Source: Streptomyces sp. MBT53 (GTDB lineage: Bacteria > Actinomycetota > Actinomycetes > Streptomycetales > Streptomycetaceae). Taken from it: a stretch of DNA of 34,353 nt. The DNA lies in NCBI RefSeq assembly GCF_016654115.1, contig NZ_JAEQAZ010000142.1:1-34353 (forward strand), written 5' to 3'. Below, piece after piece: positions 24,380-31,869 of the stretch (position 1 is the stretch's first letter; each line of letters begins with the position of its first letter). The position numbers were made by a program, and so were the translations under genes. The notes below the pieces were generated by a model that ran no database searches, had not been told where the DNA came from, and saw only the letters and a list, made by a program, of their open reading frames with translations.

Positions 24380-25189
24380 ATGGGCCACGCGTACGAACCT
24401 CACGCGCCGGACTACCGACTCGACGGCTTCCAAGCCGCCACCGCGCAGATCGAGGATGACTTCTTCTCCGTCACGCTCTCGGACGACCAGTCCGTGCCCC
24501 TCTCCGAGCACCACAGCGCCGACGGCCGCGACAGCTACCTGCTGCTGTACGACCGGTCCGCGATCTGGGACATCCCGGGGACGGCGGAGTACGTCACGCT
24601 GCACATCAGCCGCGACGTCGAGCAGCGCACGTTCGACTTCACGTCCGAGCGCCACCCCGTCGTTCCGCTGGCGCAGCACTGGCTGATCCGCCGGGGCTGC
24701 CCGCTGGAAGCCGCCGAGGGATCCCACCACTACGGACCCCGCCCCGCCGACGCGGTCACGGCACGCCTTGAGGACCTGCTCCGGACCAACCCCGGCGACC
24801 GGTACGACGTCCTCGACCACTACACCGACAACCCGTGCTCCTTCGACGTCGGCGTCGAGGTCCGCACCCTCGTCCACGACAGCCACCCCGACTCCACGGA
24901 TGCGCCGTATCGCCTCTTCCTGGAAGAGACGACCAAGGATCTGCGCTCGTACACCGTGCGGGAAGGCGCCTTCACCAGCGCCGAAGAGGCCGATACGTGG
25001 GCTGTGGAACGGGAGTCGCCACTCCCCCTGGCACCTGATCCACCAGGCGCCGTCGGCCGCCGGGCGGCAGCCGCCCGCGCTCGCTCCACGGTCACGGGCA
25101 ACGGCCTCGCCGTGGCTCCGGCACCCGTATCGCCGCCGCGGTCAGCAGCAGGACCTGCCCCGGCTCACTCCCGTGGGAGCGCACGATGA
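24380..25189 (+). CDS. Hypothetical protein coupled to a RelE-like gene
   Basis: The protein has 269 residues; ATG 24380 comes one base after the previous stop. It is acidic through residue 220 (QIEDDFFSVTLSDDQSVPLS, LLYDRSAIWDIPG, HISRDVEQRTFDFTSERHPV), with a Pro/Ala/Arg tail. The tail may be disordered or extended. No known domain, membrane helix or signal is seen. Its stop overlaps the next start as ATGA, so equal expression of the two is expected; whether it neutralises the RelE-like partner is open. Confidence 0.72.
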   Translation: MGHAYEPHAPDYRLDGFQAATAQIEDDFFSVTLSDDQSVPLSEHHSADGRDSYLLLYDRSAIWDIPGTAEYVTLHISRDVEQRTFDFTSERHPVVPLAQHWLIRRGCPLEAAEGSHHYGPRPADAVTARLEDLLRTNPGDRYDVLDHYTDNPCSFDVGVEVRTLVHDSHPDSTDAPYRLFLEETTKDLRSYTVREGAFTSAEEADTWAVERESPLPLAPDPPGAVGRRAAAARARSTVTGNGLAVAPAPVSPPRSAAGPAPAHSRGSAR

Positions 25190-25671
25190 GCCGGGCACGG
25201 TACGCGTTCGCCGCCCATCCCGAGGCCCTCGCCGACCTGCGCGCCGTACCGGAGAACATCCGCGACCTGGCCCTGCTCGAACTGCAGCACCTGGTCCACG
25301 GCAATGAACGCGGCGCCGCCCTTCAGCGCGAACTGGCGGGCTGCCACAAGGTCTACGTCGACCCGGAAACCCGCTGGCGGCTGGTCATCCAGTACCGGGA
25401 CGCTCCCGCCTCCTCCCAGCACAAACGGGAGATCTACCTCCTCGCGGTCGGCGAGCGCCAGGACCAGGCCGCCTACCGCACCGCGGCCCTTCGGTTGGAG
25501 CGCGAACGGGCAGCCACCGCCACGTCCCCGCACGACCGGCGTGCCCAAGCCGCCAGGGCCCGCTCTCCTCAGCACCGCGGCGGGCAACCAGTCACCGCTA
25601 CCCAGCACCCCGCGGCAACGACCACCGCCACGAACCGCACCACGTCGGAACGCGCCGCGCGGTCCCGCTGA
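25186..25671 (+). CDS. RelE/ParE-like protein with disordered tail
   Basis: The protein has 161 residues. The first ~100 resemble a RelE/ParE fold: YAFAAHPEALADLRAVPENI, a GAALQRELAGCHKVYVD strand pair, RWRLVIQYRD and KREIYLLAVGER. These toxins usually cut ribosome-bound mRNA or poison gyrase, and are about 85-100 residues long. Here a 60-residue Ala/Thr/Arg tail follows. No typical small DNA-binding antitoxin precedes it; the coupled upstream gene encodes a 269-residue acidic protein instead. It may be a real toxin with an unusual partner, or a RelE-fold protein used otherwise. Confidence 0.7.
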   Translation: MSRARYAFAAHPEALADLRAVPENIRDLALLELQHLVHGNERGAALQRELAGCHKVYVDPETRWRLVIQYRDAPASSQHKREIYLLAVGERQDQAAYRTAALRLERERAATATSPHDRRAQAARARSPQHRGGQPVTATQHPAATTTATNRTTSERAARSR

Positions 25672-25703
25672 CGGCGCTCAACCACCCTCCGGAGAACCAC
25701 ACA

Positions 25704-26498
25704 GTGCCCGACCTCTCTCCCTCCGCCACCCGTCACACCGAACTCGTTGACCAGGCCGTCACCCGTCTCTCGCCCCGTTGGACCACCTGGACCCTGCAGA
25801 CCATCCATCACCACGGCCCCATGCGCCTTGCGGATATCAACTCCGCGCTTCCGTGGGTAGGCGTCCATGCCATGGCCCAGATCGTGCGCCGCATGCAGAC
25901 GAGCGGTCTCCTGGACCGACCTCAGTTCGGGGTGTACGACCTCACGCCGCTCGGCCGCGACACGCGACACGTCCACCGTGCGCTCTCGGCCTGGCACCGT
26001 ACCCACCTCGCTGACGGCACGGCGTCGCTCGCTGAGGCGGAACGCTCGGAAGACGCACTCGGCTGGCTACGCGGGAAGGGCACGATCCCACTCCTCCATG
26101 CCCTCGCGCGGTACGGCCCTCTTCCCAACGGTGCGCTCCGAGACGAAGCCGCGCTCGCCACCGGCTCCTTCCACTACCGCATCACGCAGCTCCAGACCGA
26201 CCAGCTGGTCACCCGCACGAGCCCCTTCTCCGGCCGAGGCTCCGAGTACACCCTGACGTCCGCAGCCCGCGGACTCACGCCCGTGTACGCCGAGCTCGGG
26301 GAGTTCGCCCGCAAGGCACACTCAGCGGCGACTCGCCCGGACCAGCACAGCGCGACAGCTCAGCAGGCCGTACGGGCGAGCGCGGCCGTGCGCCGCAGTC
26401 CTGCGGCTTCTTCCGAGCTGTTCTCGCACGTCTTCGCCCCTCAGCCGCGCGTCCCGGCGTACGTCACCGCACGCTCCCATCCGTCCCGGACCAGGTGA
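25704..26498 (+). CDS. Protein with two tandem HxlR/MarR-like winged-helix domains
   Basis: The protein has 264 residues, with GGAG before GTG 25704. Residues about 12-85 fit an HxlR-type winged helix (RWTTWTLQTIHHHGPMRLAD, AQIVRRMQTSGLLDRPQFGV, YDLTPLGRD). Residues about 118-205 repeat it (GTIPLLHALARYGPLPNGAL, FHYRITQLQTDQLVTRTSPF, GSEYTLTSAARGL). HxlR proteins normally have one domain and dimerise; this one carries two, so it may bind DNA as a pseudo-dimer. The tail is Ala/Arg/Ser-rich. A regulatory role in the element is likely; targets are unknown. Confidence 0.82.
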   Translation: MPDLSPSATRHTELVDQAVTRLSPRWTTWTLQTIHHHGPMRLADINSALPWVGVHAMAQIVRRMQTSGLLDRPQFGVYDLTPLGRDTRHVHRALSAWHRTHLADGTASLAEAERSEDALGWLRGKGTIPLLHALARYGPLPNGALRDEAALATGSFHYRITQLQTDQLVTRTSPFSGRGSEYTLTSAARGLTPVYAELGEFARKAHSAATRPDQHSATAQQAVRASAAVRRSPAASSELFSHVFAPQPRVPAYVTARSHPSRTR

Positions 26499-26596
26499 CT
26501 CCAGTGCCGACAGCCAGATTCCGCCGCGCGACCGCGTCCTCGTGCCCCCACACGAGCCGCTCAACCGGCCGTGCCCCACCACCCGAAGGCCCTCTC

Positions 26597-27451
26597 ATGC
26601 CCAGCCCGGACCCCCTCGCCCCCGACCCGCATGCGGATGTCCTGGTCAGCCCCGGCTACCTCGCCGGCCCTGGCGACGGCCGCGCCATCTTCAACACCTT
26701 TGATCTCGCTCCCAGTTGGACCAAGACCATCGCCTTCGGCACCGACGCCTACTACACCAGCCCGTGCCAGCGCGTACGCGTCGCCAACGCAGTGGAGAGC
26801 TTCTACGGCGGGTGGACCATCTCCTACGCCGAGGACCCGCTCGGCGTTCCCGACTGGATCACCACGTTCGACCGGAACACGCCCCACGAGATCGTGGCCG
26901 CGTTCACCAAGCCCCTCGTCGACGGACTGCACAACAACTTCGCCGACTACCTCAGCGGCGGCCGGCACTACACGGGCACCAGCCCCGCATCCCTGACCGC
27001 GCGGCACCGGTGGGATCCGGTACACGGCTCCCGGCCGTTCCGTACGGTCTCGCCCGACGGCCACGCCGCCTACCAGATGGGCGTCGGCTGGCTGCACGAG
27101 TACGACGAGCTGCTCACGCCCGAGAAGTCGACGTGGCGCATGTCCGCCGGCACCGACCCGGTGTACACGCCGAGCTGGCAGACCTTCTTCAGCCGGTACA
27201 CCCCGCAGCACCTCATCACGGCCTCCACCGCCGTGTTCACGGACCCCACCCCCGTGCCGCGCGCCCCGGACCAGATTCCCGACCGCCACCGCTCACTGGT
27301 CTCGGTCACCCACGAGGCCACAGCCAGGCCCAACCCGCAGGCCACAGCGGCGCTCGCCCGCAGCAGCCAAGCCCAGGCGATGCACGTACCTCCGCCCCCG
27401 GCCGCGCCGACCGCGCTCGCCGGACACGCCGGCTCCCGACGGCAGCGCTAG
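26597..27451 (+). CDS. DUF317 protein with two domain copies
   Basis: The protein has 284 residues. ATG 26597 follows GAAGG; GTG 26495 (GTGA overlap with the previous stop) would add 34 unlike residues. Residues about 10-110 contain VLVSPGYLAGPGDGR and VESFYGGWTISYAEDPLGVP with WITTFDRNTPHEIVAAFT; a second related stretch covers about 130-235 (MGVGWLHEYDELLTPEKSTW, YTPQHLITASTAVF). This is the DUF317 family, frequent in streptomycete mobile elements and of unknown function. Two further DUF317 relics lie downstream at 27479 and 31440. Confidence 0.85.
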   Translation: MPSPDPLAPDPHADVLVSPGYLAGPGDGRAIFNTFDLAPSWTKTIAFGTDAYYTSPCQRVRVANAVESFYGGWTISYAEDPLGVPDWITTFDRNTPHEIVAAFTKPLVDGLHNNFADYLSGGRHYTGTSPASLTARHRWDPVHGSRPFRTVSPDGHAAYQMGVGWLHEYDELLTPEKSTWRMSAGTDPVYTPSWQTFFSRYTPQHLITASTAVFTDPTPVPRAPDQIPDRHRSLVSVTHEATARPNPQATAALARSSQAQAMHVPPPPAAPTALAGHAGSRRQR

Positions 27452-27478
27452 CGCCCCCCTCAGCACTGGAGTCCCACT

Positions 27479-27845
27479 TTGCCGAACGCCGCCCCCGACG
27501 GGGGCCTGTACGTCTCCCCGCTCTACCTCGCCGGCTCCACCGTTACCGGCGATCCCACCATTGCACCCCTCTCCTCGACCACGACTTCGCCCTCCACGAC
27601 GACGAGCTAGAAGTTACGTGGAATCACTTGCGAGGCTGGCGGTCTCGTACGGGGACCCACGGACTGAAGGGATCAGCGGTACGGGGGTGGCAAGGATCCC
27701 AGACGTGGAGCGAACCGGCCGGGTGCCCATCTGGTGGTGCAGATTGACAGCCTCCACCCAACAGGAAAGCGCGAGACGCTGCTGGCCCTTGTGCTGATGA
27801 CAGCGTGCCCCGCCTTCGAGGGCGTGGACGGACTGGGACTTTAGA
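27479..27845 (+). pseudogene. DUF317 remnant joined to fragments of another gene
   Basis: TTG 27479 has GGAG (27468-27471) and encodes a DUF317 start (GGLYVSPLYLAGSTVTGDPT). A two-base TC insertion near 27570-27577 shifts the frame; corrected, it reads APLLDHDFALHDDELEVTW. Near 27612-27620 the similarity ends and a different frame starts (VESLARLAVSYGDPRTEGIS, GVARIPDVERTGRVP). A second shift near 27730 continues it as HLVVQIDSLHPTGKRETLLA, ending at TAG 27845. At least two broken genes meet here, so this looks like a recombination scar. No intact gene lies between 27451 and 27939. Confidence 0.65.
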
Positions 27846-27938
27846 TCAATAGACTCGGATTCCGACTGCGCCCCGCCAGCCGCCCGGAAGACCTCGAAAC
27901 CATCCAAACTCTCATAGACCGCACGCAGGGGACCCACC

Positions 27939-28820
27939 ATGACAGACACCAAGCAGCACTCGATGCGACGGGCCCTGCGCCGCGAAATTGCCGGCACTAT
28001 CGGCCTGCTCACCGACGAACAGGACTTCACCGCAATGCGGCGCTACCGCACCTTCGTCTTCGACGAATACGAGTCCTATCTTCGGCAGGTGGAAGCCCTG
28101 CTCCGGAGTCGCGCAGGTGAAGGCAGCCACACCACCGTCGCCCTCTTCGACCCTGAGGAATACGCCGAGTTTTGTGCCGATACCGGCCTCGCCCTCGACG
28201 CCCCGGCCAGCCGCAGCCGCTTCACCGCCGAAGTGGCCGTCACCGGCACCACTCTCCCCTATGAGGGCCAGCCTTTGGCCGAACTCGCCCGGAACCTCAT
28301 CGACGAGTCCGTCCGCCAGGTTACCCAGGAGTACGCATCCGAATTCCTCTCTCACATAGGCCCCTGCGCAACCTGCGGAAAAGACATCGGCCGCGCCGCG
28401 CTTGCCCGAGCCTCGGAACTCCTCCTGTGCATCTTTAGCGCCGCGGCCCCCGGCGACCACCATCTCGTGTGTCGTGTTTCCGCCGTACCTGAAACCCTCA
28501 TTGTTGATCTGCGCACCGACGGCGACTTACAACTCGAAGAGACCGAGGCGCTGGAGCTCACCACGGTTCTTGCCTTCGGTATCGCGGCACACAACGCCGG
28601 AGGCCTCGTCATGCGTACCAGCACCCCCGGCATGAATGACCGCGTGTACGGCTGGCGGCTGCGAGGAGACGGACTCCAGCCGTTTACCGCGGCCGAGGTG
28701 TTCGACGCCTACCGCACCCACATCAAAGCGGGGGACATCGGCGTCACGGAAACGAATGTCGCCTACTGCGAGCCCCCCGACCTTGGCGAAGTGGGACGGT
28801 CAGGCGGGCACACGCACTGA
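27939..28820 (+). CDS. Hypothetical protein with a TTA codon
   Basis: The protein has 293 residues, with an AGGGGA ribosome site before ATG. It is acidic and soluble: MRRALRREIAGTIGLLTDEQ, FVFDEYESYLRQVEALLRSR, then CATCGKDIGRAALARASELL, which has a CxxC pair and may bind metal. Codon 197 (28527-28529) is TTA, so translation may need the bldA tRNA. Third-position G/C bias is lower than in the transfer core, hinting at a different origin. Family not recognised. Confidence 0.75.
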   Translation: MTDTKQHSMRRALRREIAGTIGLLTDEQDFTAMRRYRTFVFDEYESYLRQVEALLRSRAGEGSHTTVALFDPEEYAEFCADTGLALDAPASRSRFTAEVAVTGTTLPYEGQPLAELARNLIDESVRQVTQEYASEFLSHIGPCATCGKDIGRAALARASELLLCIFSAAAPGDHHLVCRVSAVPETLIVDLRTDGDLQLEETEALELTTVLAFGIAAHNAGGLVMRTSTPGMNDRVYGWRLRGDGLQPFTAAEVFDAYRTHIKAGDIGVTETNVAYCEPPDLGEVGRSGGHTH

Positions 28821-28849
28821 ACAGCCGAGGGCGCCGCGCCCGTAGGCGG

Positions 28850-28908
28850 AGTGCCCAGTGGGCCTATTGCCGACCCGGGGGGTCCTCTGGCCGGATCAGG
28901 TGGGCACT
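28850..28908 (+). promoter_or_regulatory. Possible terminator/structured region after the TTA gene
   Basis: AGTGCCCA (28850-28857) and TGGGCACT (28901-28908) form an 8-bp inverted repeat around 43 bp, followed by TTCTC. A small GGGCG-ccg-CGCCC stem sits just before it, near 28829-28841. These may stop transcription between the TTA gene and the next module. Confidence 0.35.
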
Positions 28909-28953
28909 TTCTCGCCAGCCACACCCACAATCACCACTCCCACACCAGAGAGG

Positions 28954-28983
28954 ACTCAGTACAATAGAATTTGTGTACTGAGT
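28954..28983. promoter_or_regulatory. Perfect 10-bp inverted repeat, candidate operator
   Basis: ACTCAGTACA (28954-28963) and TGTACTGAGT (28974-28983) are perfect complements across a 10-bp AT-rich spacer. The site overlaps the -35 element of the promoter described next, a standard repressor geometry. The HTH protein encoded at 30170 in the same transcript is the natural candidate ligand. Confidence 0.7.
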
Positions 28984-28999
28984 TCATTCTGCCTATCGT
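28971..28999 (+). promoter_or_regulatory. Candidate promoter of the 29051-30793 module
   Basis: TTGTGT (28971-28976) and TATCGT (28994-28999) are 17 bp apart. Transcription would begin near 29006, about 45 nt before the GTG start. A TACAAT box also lies at 28960-28965 but without a matching -35. Confidence 0.5.
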
Positions 29000-29050
29000 G
29001 AGAGCCGCGCCGCCGAACTCCACCCGGCCAGACCAAGGGAGCGCCCTCCT

Positions 29051-29899
29051 GTGACGAGCGCAGAGCGCACGCGGTACCACGTCGGAAACCGCGAGATCGG
29101 CCTCGACGTCGAGTACCGCGTCGAGTGCATCGGCACCCTCGACGAGGCCCGCGAGTGGCTGCGCGCCGACGTCGAGGCCGTCGCCGAGGACGTCGAGGAC
29201 CCGAGCCCGTTTGACGCGTTCCTCGATGTCCTCGACGACGCCGAGATCGTCGGCGAGCACCACATCGACGTGTTCATCTTCTTCGTGCAGACCGTCGAGG
29301 ACTGCGGGTGCCCGTGCGATTGCGCCGAGCGCGGCGAGAAGTGCGACGGCGAGCACCGTCGCGAGGCCGCCGCCGAACCTCAGCTCGCCGGCGCCGACGA
29401 CAAGGGCCGATCCACGTTCCATTTCGACGGTGCCGAGTACGCCGTGTTCAACACCTCGGACAAGGCCGTTGACGAGCATTGGGTCGTCGCCAAAGTCCCC
29501 ACCGAGGGCCCGACCCTGGCGAGCCGCGACTACCTGCTCGCGGGCGCCTCGACCCGCGACAACGCGTTCGCCCTCGCCGTCGAGAAACTGCGCCCCGCCC
29601 GCCTGATCACGTTCATGCCGCCCCACTCCAACTCGTTCGTGGAACCTCGCGAGGAGCGCGAGGCCGAGGAATACCCGCAGGTGGCCGCCGACGGGTGGGT
29701 CTGTGCCTGGCCGACCGAGGAGTACGCCGTACTGTTCGAGAACGGGGAGGTGCGCGCCCACATCTACCCAGGTCACCGCGTCAAGGTGTCCGTCGCGAGA
29801 GCCGAGGGGGACGGGTTCGACGACCTCGACGGCGAGTGGCGGTTCGTCGAGACGGCCGCCCTCGCCGCCCGCGCCCACATCCTCGACGCCCGCGACTGA
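29051..29899 (+). CDS. Acidic hypothetical protein with a Cys cluster
   Basis: The protein has 282 residues, with AAGGGAG before GTG. It is very acidic, in phage or plasmid style (YRVECIGTLDEAREWLRADV, AEDVEDPSPFDAFLDVLDDA). Residues about 85-105 hold CGCPCDCAERGEKCDGEH, five Cys plus a His that could bind zinc. The C-terminal half is beta-rich (AEYAVFNTSDKAVDEHWVVA, YAVLFENGEVRAHIYPGHRV). No known family is recognised. It is the first gene of a three-gene module under the palindromic operator. Low pI and element setting would suit a DNA-mimic or inhibitor, but that is speculation. Confidence 0.72.
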   Translation: MTSAERTRYHVGNREIGLDVEYRVECIGTLDEAREWLRADVEAVAEDVEDPSPFDAFLDVLDDAEIVGEHHIDVFIFFVQTVEDCGCPCDCAERGEKCDGEHRREAAAEPQLAGADDKGRSTFHFDGAEYAVFNTSDKAVDEHWVVAKVPTEGPTLASRDYLLAGASTRDNAFALAVEKLRPARLITFMPPHSNSFVEPREEREAEEYPQVAADGWVCAWPTEEYAVLFENGEVRAHIYPGHRVKVSVARAEGDGFDDLDGEWRFVETAALAARAHILDARD

Positions 29900-29948
29900 C
29901 CCACCACGCGAGGGCGCCGGGCGAACGCCCTTACCGAAGGGGCGCCCG

Positions 29949-30173
29949 ATGTTCGTCAAATTCTTCCCCGTGGTCGTTACGGCGCTCCCCGCCGACGAGG
30001 ATCATGCCCCGCTGCTGGTCGGCCTCCGCCGCCCGGATTGCGCGCGCCGAGCACGTCGCCCAAGACCGCGTGCCACTCCCACACGAGCAAAACGCGTTGT
30101 TCGCCGCATGACCGCCCCGCCCAGCCTCGCCCGAGGCTGGACCCGACCGCGTCACCAGGAGCAGGAACCATGA
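29949..30173 (+). CDS. Small protein, frame uncertain in its second half
   Basis: ATG 29949 has GAAGGGG (29936-29942). The start, MFVKFFPVVVTALPADEDHA, looks real. The open frame then becomes Arg/Pro-rich and ends in ATGA with the HTH gene (30170-30173), giving 74 residues. A different frame from about 30035 to TGA 30111 reads ARAEHVAQDRVPLPHEQNAL and looks more protein-like, also ending in an ATGA overlap at 30108. So either the 74-residue form is genuine or a frameshift near 30030 broke a shorter protein. Confidence 0.5.
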   Translation: MFVKFFPVVVTALPADEDHAPLLVGLRRPDCARRARRPRPRATPTRAKRVVRRMTAPPSLARGWTRPRHQEQEP

Positions 30174-30793
30174 GGAACGAGCGGCCCGATGAGACGGCCG
30201 TAGGGAGGCTGCGCACACAAGTGCTCGCCGCTTTCGATCAGTTCGAGGAGGAGCGCGAGGCCGAGCAGCGCCAGTACGAGCCCGCCGAATCGTCCGGCCT
30301 CGAACGCCTCGCCCAGGAGTACGCCCGAGCGGTCACCGCCACGGCGCGCGCCGCCCTCGCCGAGCGGGTCGGTCCGTCCCTCTCCCTCACCGAGGCTGGC
30401 GTCATCCGCCGCACCGCGAAGGCCGTCGAGGGCGCCCTACCGAGCGTGATCGTCGGGGCTCGTGTCGATGGGTGGACGGCCGCCGAGATCGCTGCGGAGC
30501 TAGGCGTGACCGCGTCGTACGTTCACAGGATCCTGCGTAACAACCCGTGGGACGCGGTATGGACCATGTACCGCGCGACCGGCGACGACACGTGGGAACC
30601 GGTCGAGTCCGGAACCCTCTGCGCCACCGAGTCCGCCGCCAGTGTCGCCGACCAGATACTCGGTGAACGTCTCGACCACTCCCTCGCCCGCAGCGGAGCC
30701 CGCTTGTGCGTATGGCGAACCGGTGAGGAAGGTGACCCTGACGACGCTCGGTTCACCGCCAAGCACGACGGTGACACCGTTCGCGACCACTGA
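30170..30793 (+). CDS. HTH protein, candidate autoregulator of the module
   Basis: The protein has 207 residues; ATG 30170 overlaps the previous stop and has AGGAG upstream. The N-terminal third is a charged helix (FDQFEEEREAEQRQYEPAES). Residues about 100-130 form a helix-turn-helix: GWTAAEIAAELGVTASYVHR followed by ILRNNPW, similar to sigma region 4 or resolvase-type HTH. The C-terminus is acidic and beta-rich (ARLCVWRTGEEGDPDDARFT). It may repress its own operon through the palindrome at 28954-28983; the sequence suggests but does not prove this. Confidence 0.78.
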   Translation: MRNERPDETAVGRLRTQVLAAFDQFEEEREAEQRQYEPAESSGLERLAQEYARAVTATARAALAERVGPSLSLTEAGVIRRTAKAVEGALPSVIVGARVDGWTAAEIAAELGVTASYVHRILRNNPWDAVWTMYRATGDDTWEPVESGTLCATESAASVADQILGERLDHSLARSGARLCVWRTGEEGDPDDARFTAKHDGDTVRDH

Positions 30794-30874
30794 GCAGAAC
30801 GTGTCGCGGGCCTGTACACGGCGACTCCACCGTCGGACAGGCCGACTGCCGACACAACGGGAGCGACCCCCGCC

Positions 30875-31027
30875 ATGGGCAACCCCACCCCTGCACAAGG
30901 CAAGTCAAGCCTCCACCAGCGGGTAGCCGGCCCTCGTCGCGCACCAACGACGGCCTCGCCGCCGAGCGCCGAGGTCCCGGCGTACCCCGGCGCTCCACAC
31001 AACAGGGTTCGCCCCGCGCGGCGTTAG
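30875..31027 (+). CDS. Possible 50-residue basic ORF
   Basis: ATG 30875 has GGGAG (30859-30863) upstream, with rather long spacing. The product is Pro/Arg/Ala-rich and disordered (MGNPTPAQGKSSLHQRVAGP). It lies downstream of the HTH gene on the same strand. Composition gives little support; it may be non-coding. Confidence 0.3.
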   Translation: MGNPTPAQGKSSLHQRVAGPRRAPTTASPPSAEVPAYPGAPHNRVRPARR

Positions 31028-31056
31028 CCGATGCCGACCCACTCGTTCCGGTCCGC

Positions 31057-31191
31057 TCACAGCGCTCCATCGGTCTCGGCGTCCATCAGTCGCGCCAGCT
31101 CCTCCACGGTCAGCTCGATCCGTCGCCCGTCAGCCATCCGGGACCTGCCCAACGACGCCGCCTCGACGTCATCGACGAACTCGTCGTACAC
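31057..31191 (-). CDS. 44-residue acidic small protein
   Basis: Reverse-strand GTG 31191 has a strong GAGGAG (31198-31203) at 6-nt spacing. The product (YDEFVDDVEAASLGRSRMAD then GRRIELTVEELARLMDAE) is acidic, amphipathic and regular in codon use. A longer open frame to 31422 exists but its extra sequence is Cys/Gly-rich and unlike protein. Size and charge would suit a small antitoxin- or regulator-like protein; no partner is identified. Confidence 0.55.
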   Translation of the reverse strand: MYDEFVDDVEAASLGRSRMADGRRIELTVEELARLMDAETDGAL

Positions 31192-31248
31192 GTGGATCTC
31201 CTCGCCGCCCAAACCAGCTCCTCCCCCGGTCTCCGCCCGGCTCTGCGA

Positions 31249-31290
31249 ACGGCCGCTCCCCCAAGCAGCTGAGGGAGCGGCCGTTTCATT
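31249..31290 (+). terminator. Strong intrinsic terminator
   Basis: A perfect 12-bp stem, ACGGCCGCTCCC (31249-31260) with GGGAGCGGCCGT (31273-31284), has a 12-nt loop and is followed by TTTCATT on the plus strand. It closes the forward transcript that starts near 29006 and insulates the DUF317 relic downstream. Confidence 0.8.
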
Positions 31291-31439
31291 CCGTCTTGGA
31301 CGGACATCAGCCGTCGCATCCGCAGCCAGTTCGCCCACGGCAGACGCACACCTCGCGCAACGACTGGAGACCCCACCCAAGACCATGTCAACGTACGGGA
31401 GCCCGGAAAAACCGCAGGTCAACGAAGGGTTCTCTGTTC

Positions 31440-31814
31440 GTGACGCTCACCGCCACCACCGCGTTCCGACCCCCCACCGAACTTTCTCTTCCCGCCCTCG
31501 GCGAGCGTGAGTGGCTCCTCGAATGCCACTGCGCCCGACCCGTCACCGACCTCCTCAAGGACCAGGGATGGGACGTCGTCACCGATCTGGACTGCAACGT
31601 CCACTGCTCCAGCCCCGACCGGCGCGTGTACGTGGGCTTCCTCCCCGAAAGCCGGGCGGTGGCGCGCGGCGAGCTGTGACACATCCACGTCACGGCCAAG
31701 GACGGCACCACGGCCTGGCACCAGGCCTTCGGGCCGGACACCCCGACACAGGCTGTCGCCGGGTTCCTCGCCGCTTTGATCGCCGTTCCCGCCCGCTACT
31801 GCACCTGCGTCTGA
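31440..31814 (+). pseudogene. DUF317 gene interrupted by one in-frame TGA
   Basis: GTG 31440 has GAAGGG (31424-31429). The frame reads REWLLECHCARPVTDLLKDQ, VYVGFLPESRAVARGEL, then TGA at 31677-31679. It continues without a shift as HIHVTAKDGTTAWHQAFGPD, then TPTQAVAGFLAALI, to TGA 31814. The DUF317 pattern places a Trp exactly at the stop (LPE...L-W-xI), so a single TGG to TGA change explains it. Product would be 79 residues without, or 124 with, readthrough. A sequencing error remains possible. Confidence 0.8.
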
Positions 31815-31869
31815 CACCGCCCGTCAGCGACCGCAGGCCAGGCCCGACCGTCGTCCCGGAGGTCACCTC

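Noticed and set aside
28931..29959. A 342-codon reverse open frame opposite the acidic protein gene
   Set aside because: The forward gene has a ribosome site, promoter and operator; the reverse frame is its antisense image with no ribosome site of its own.
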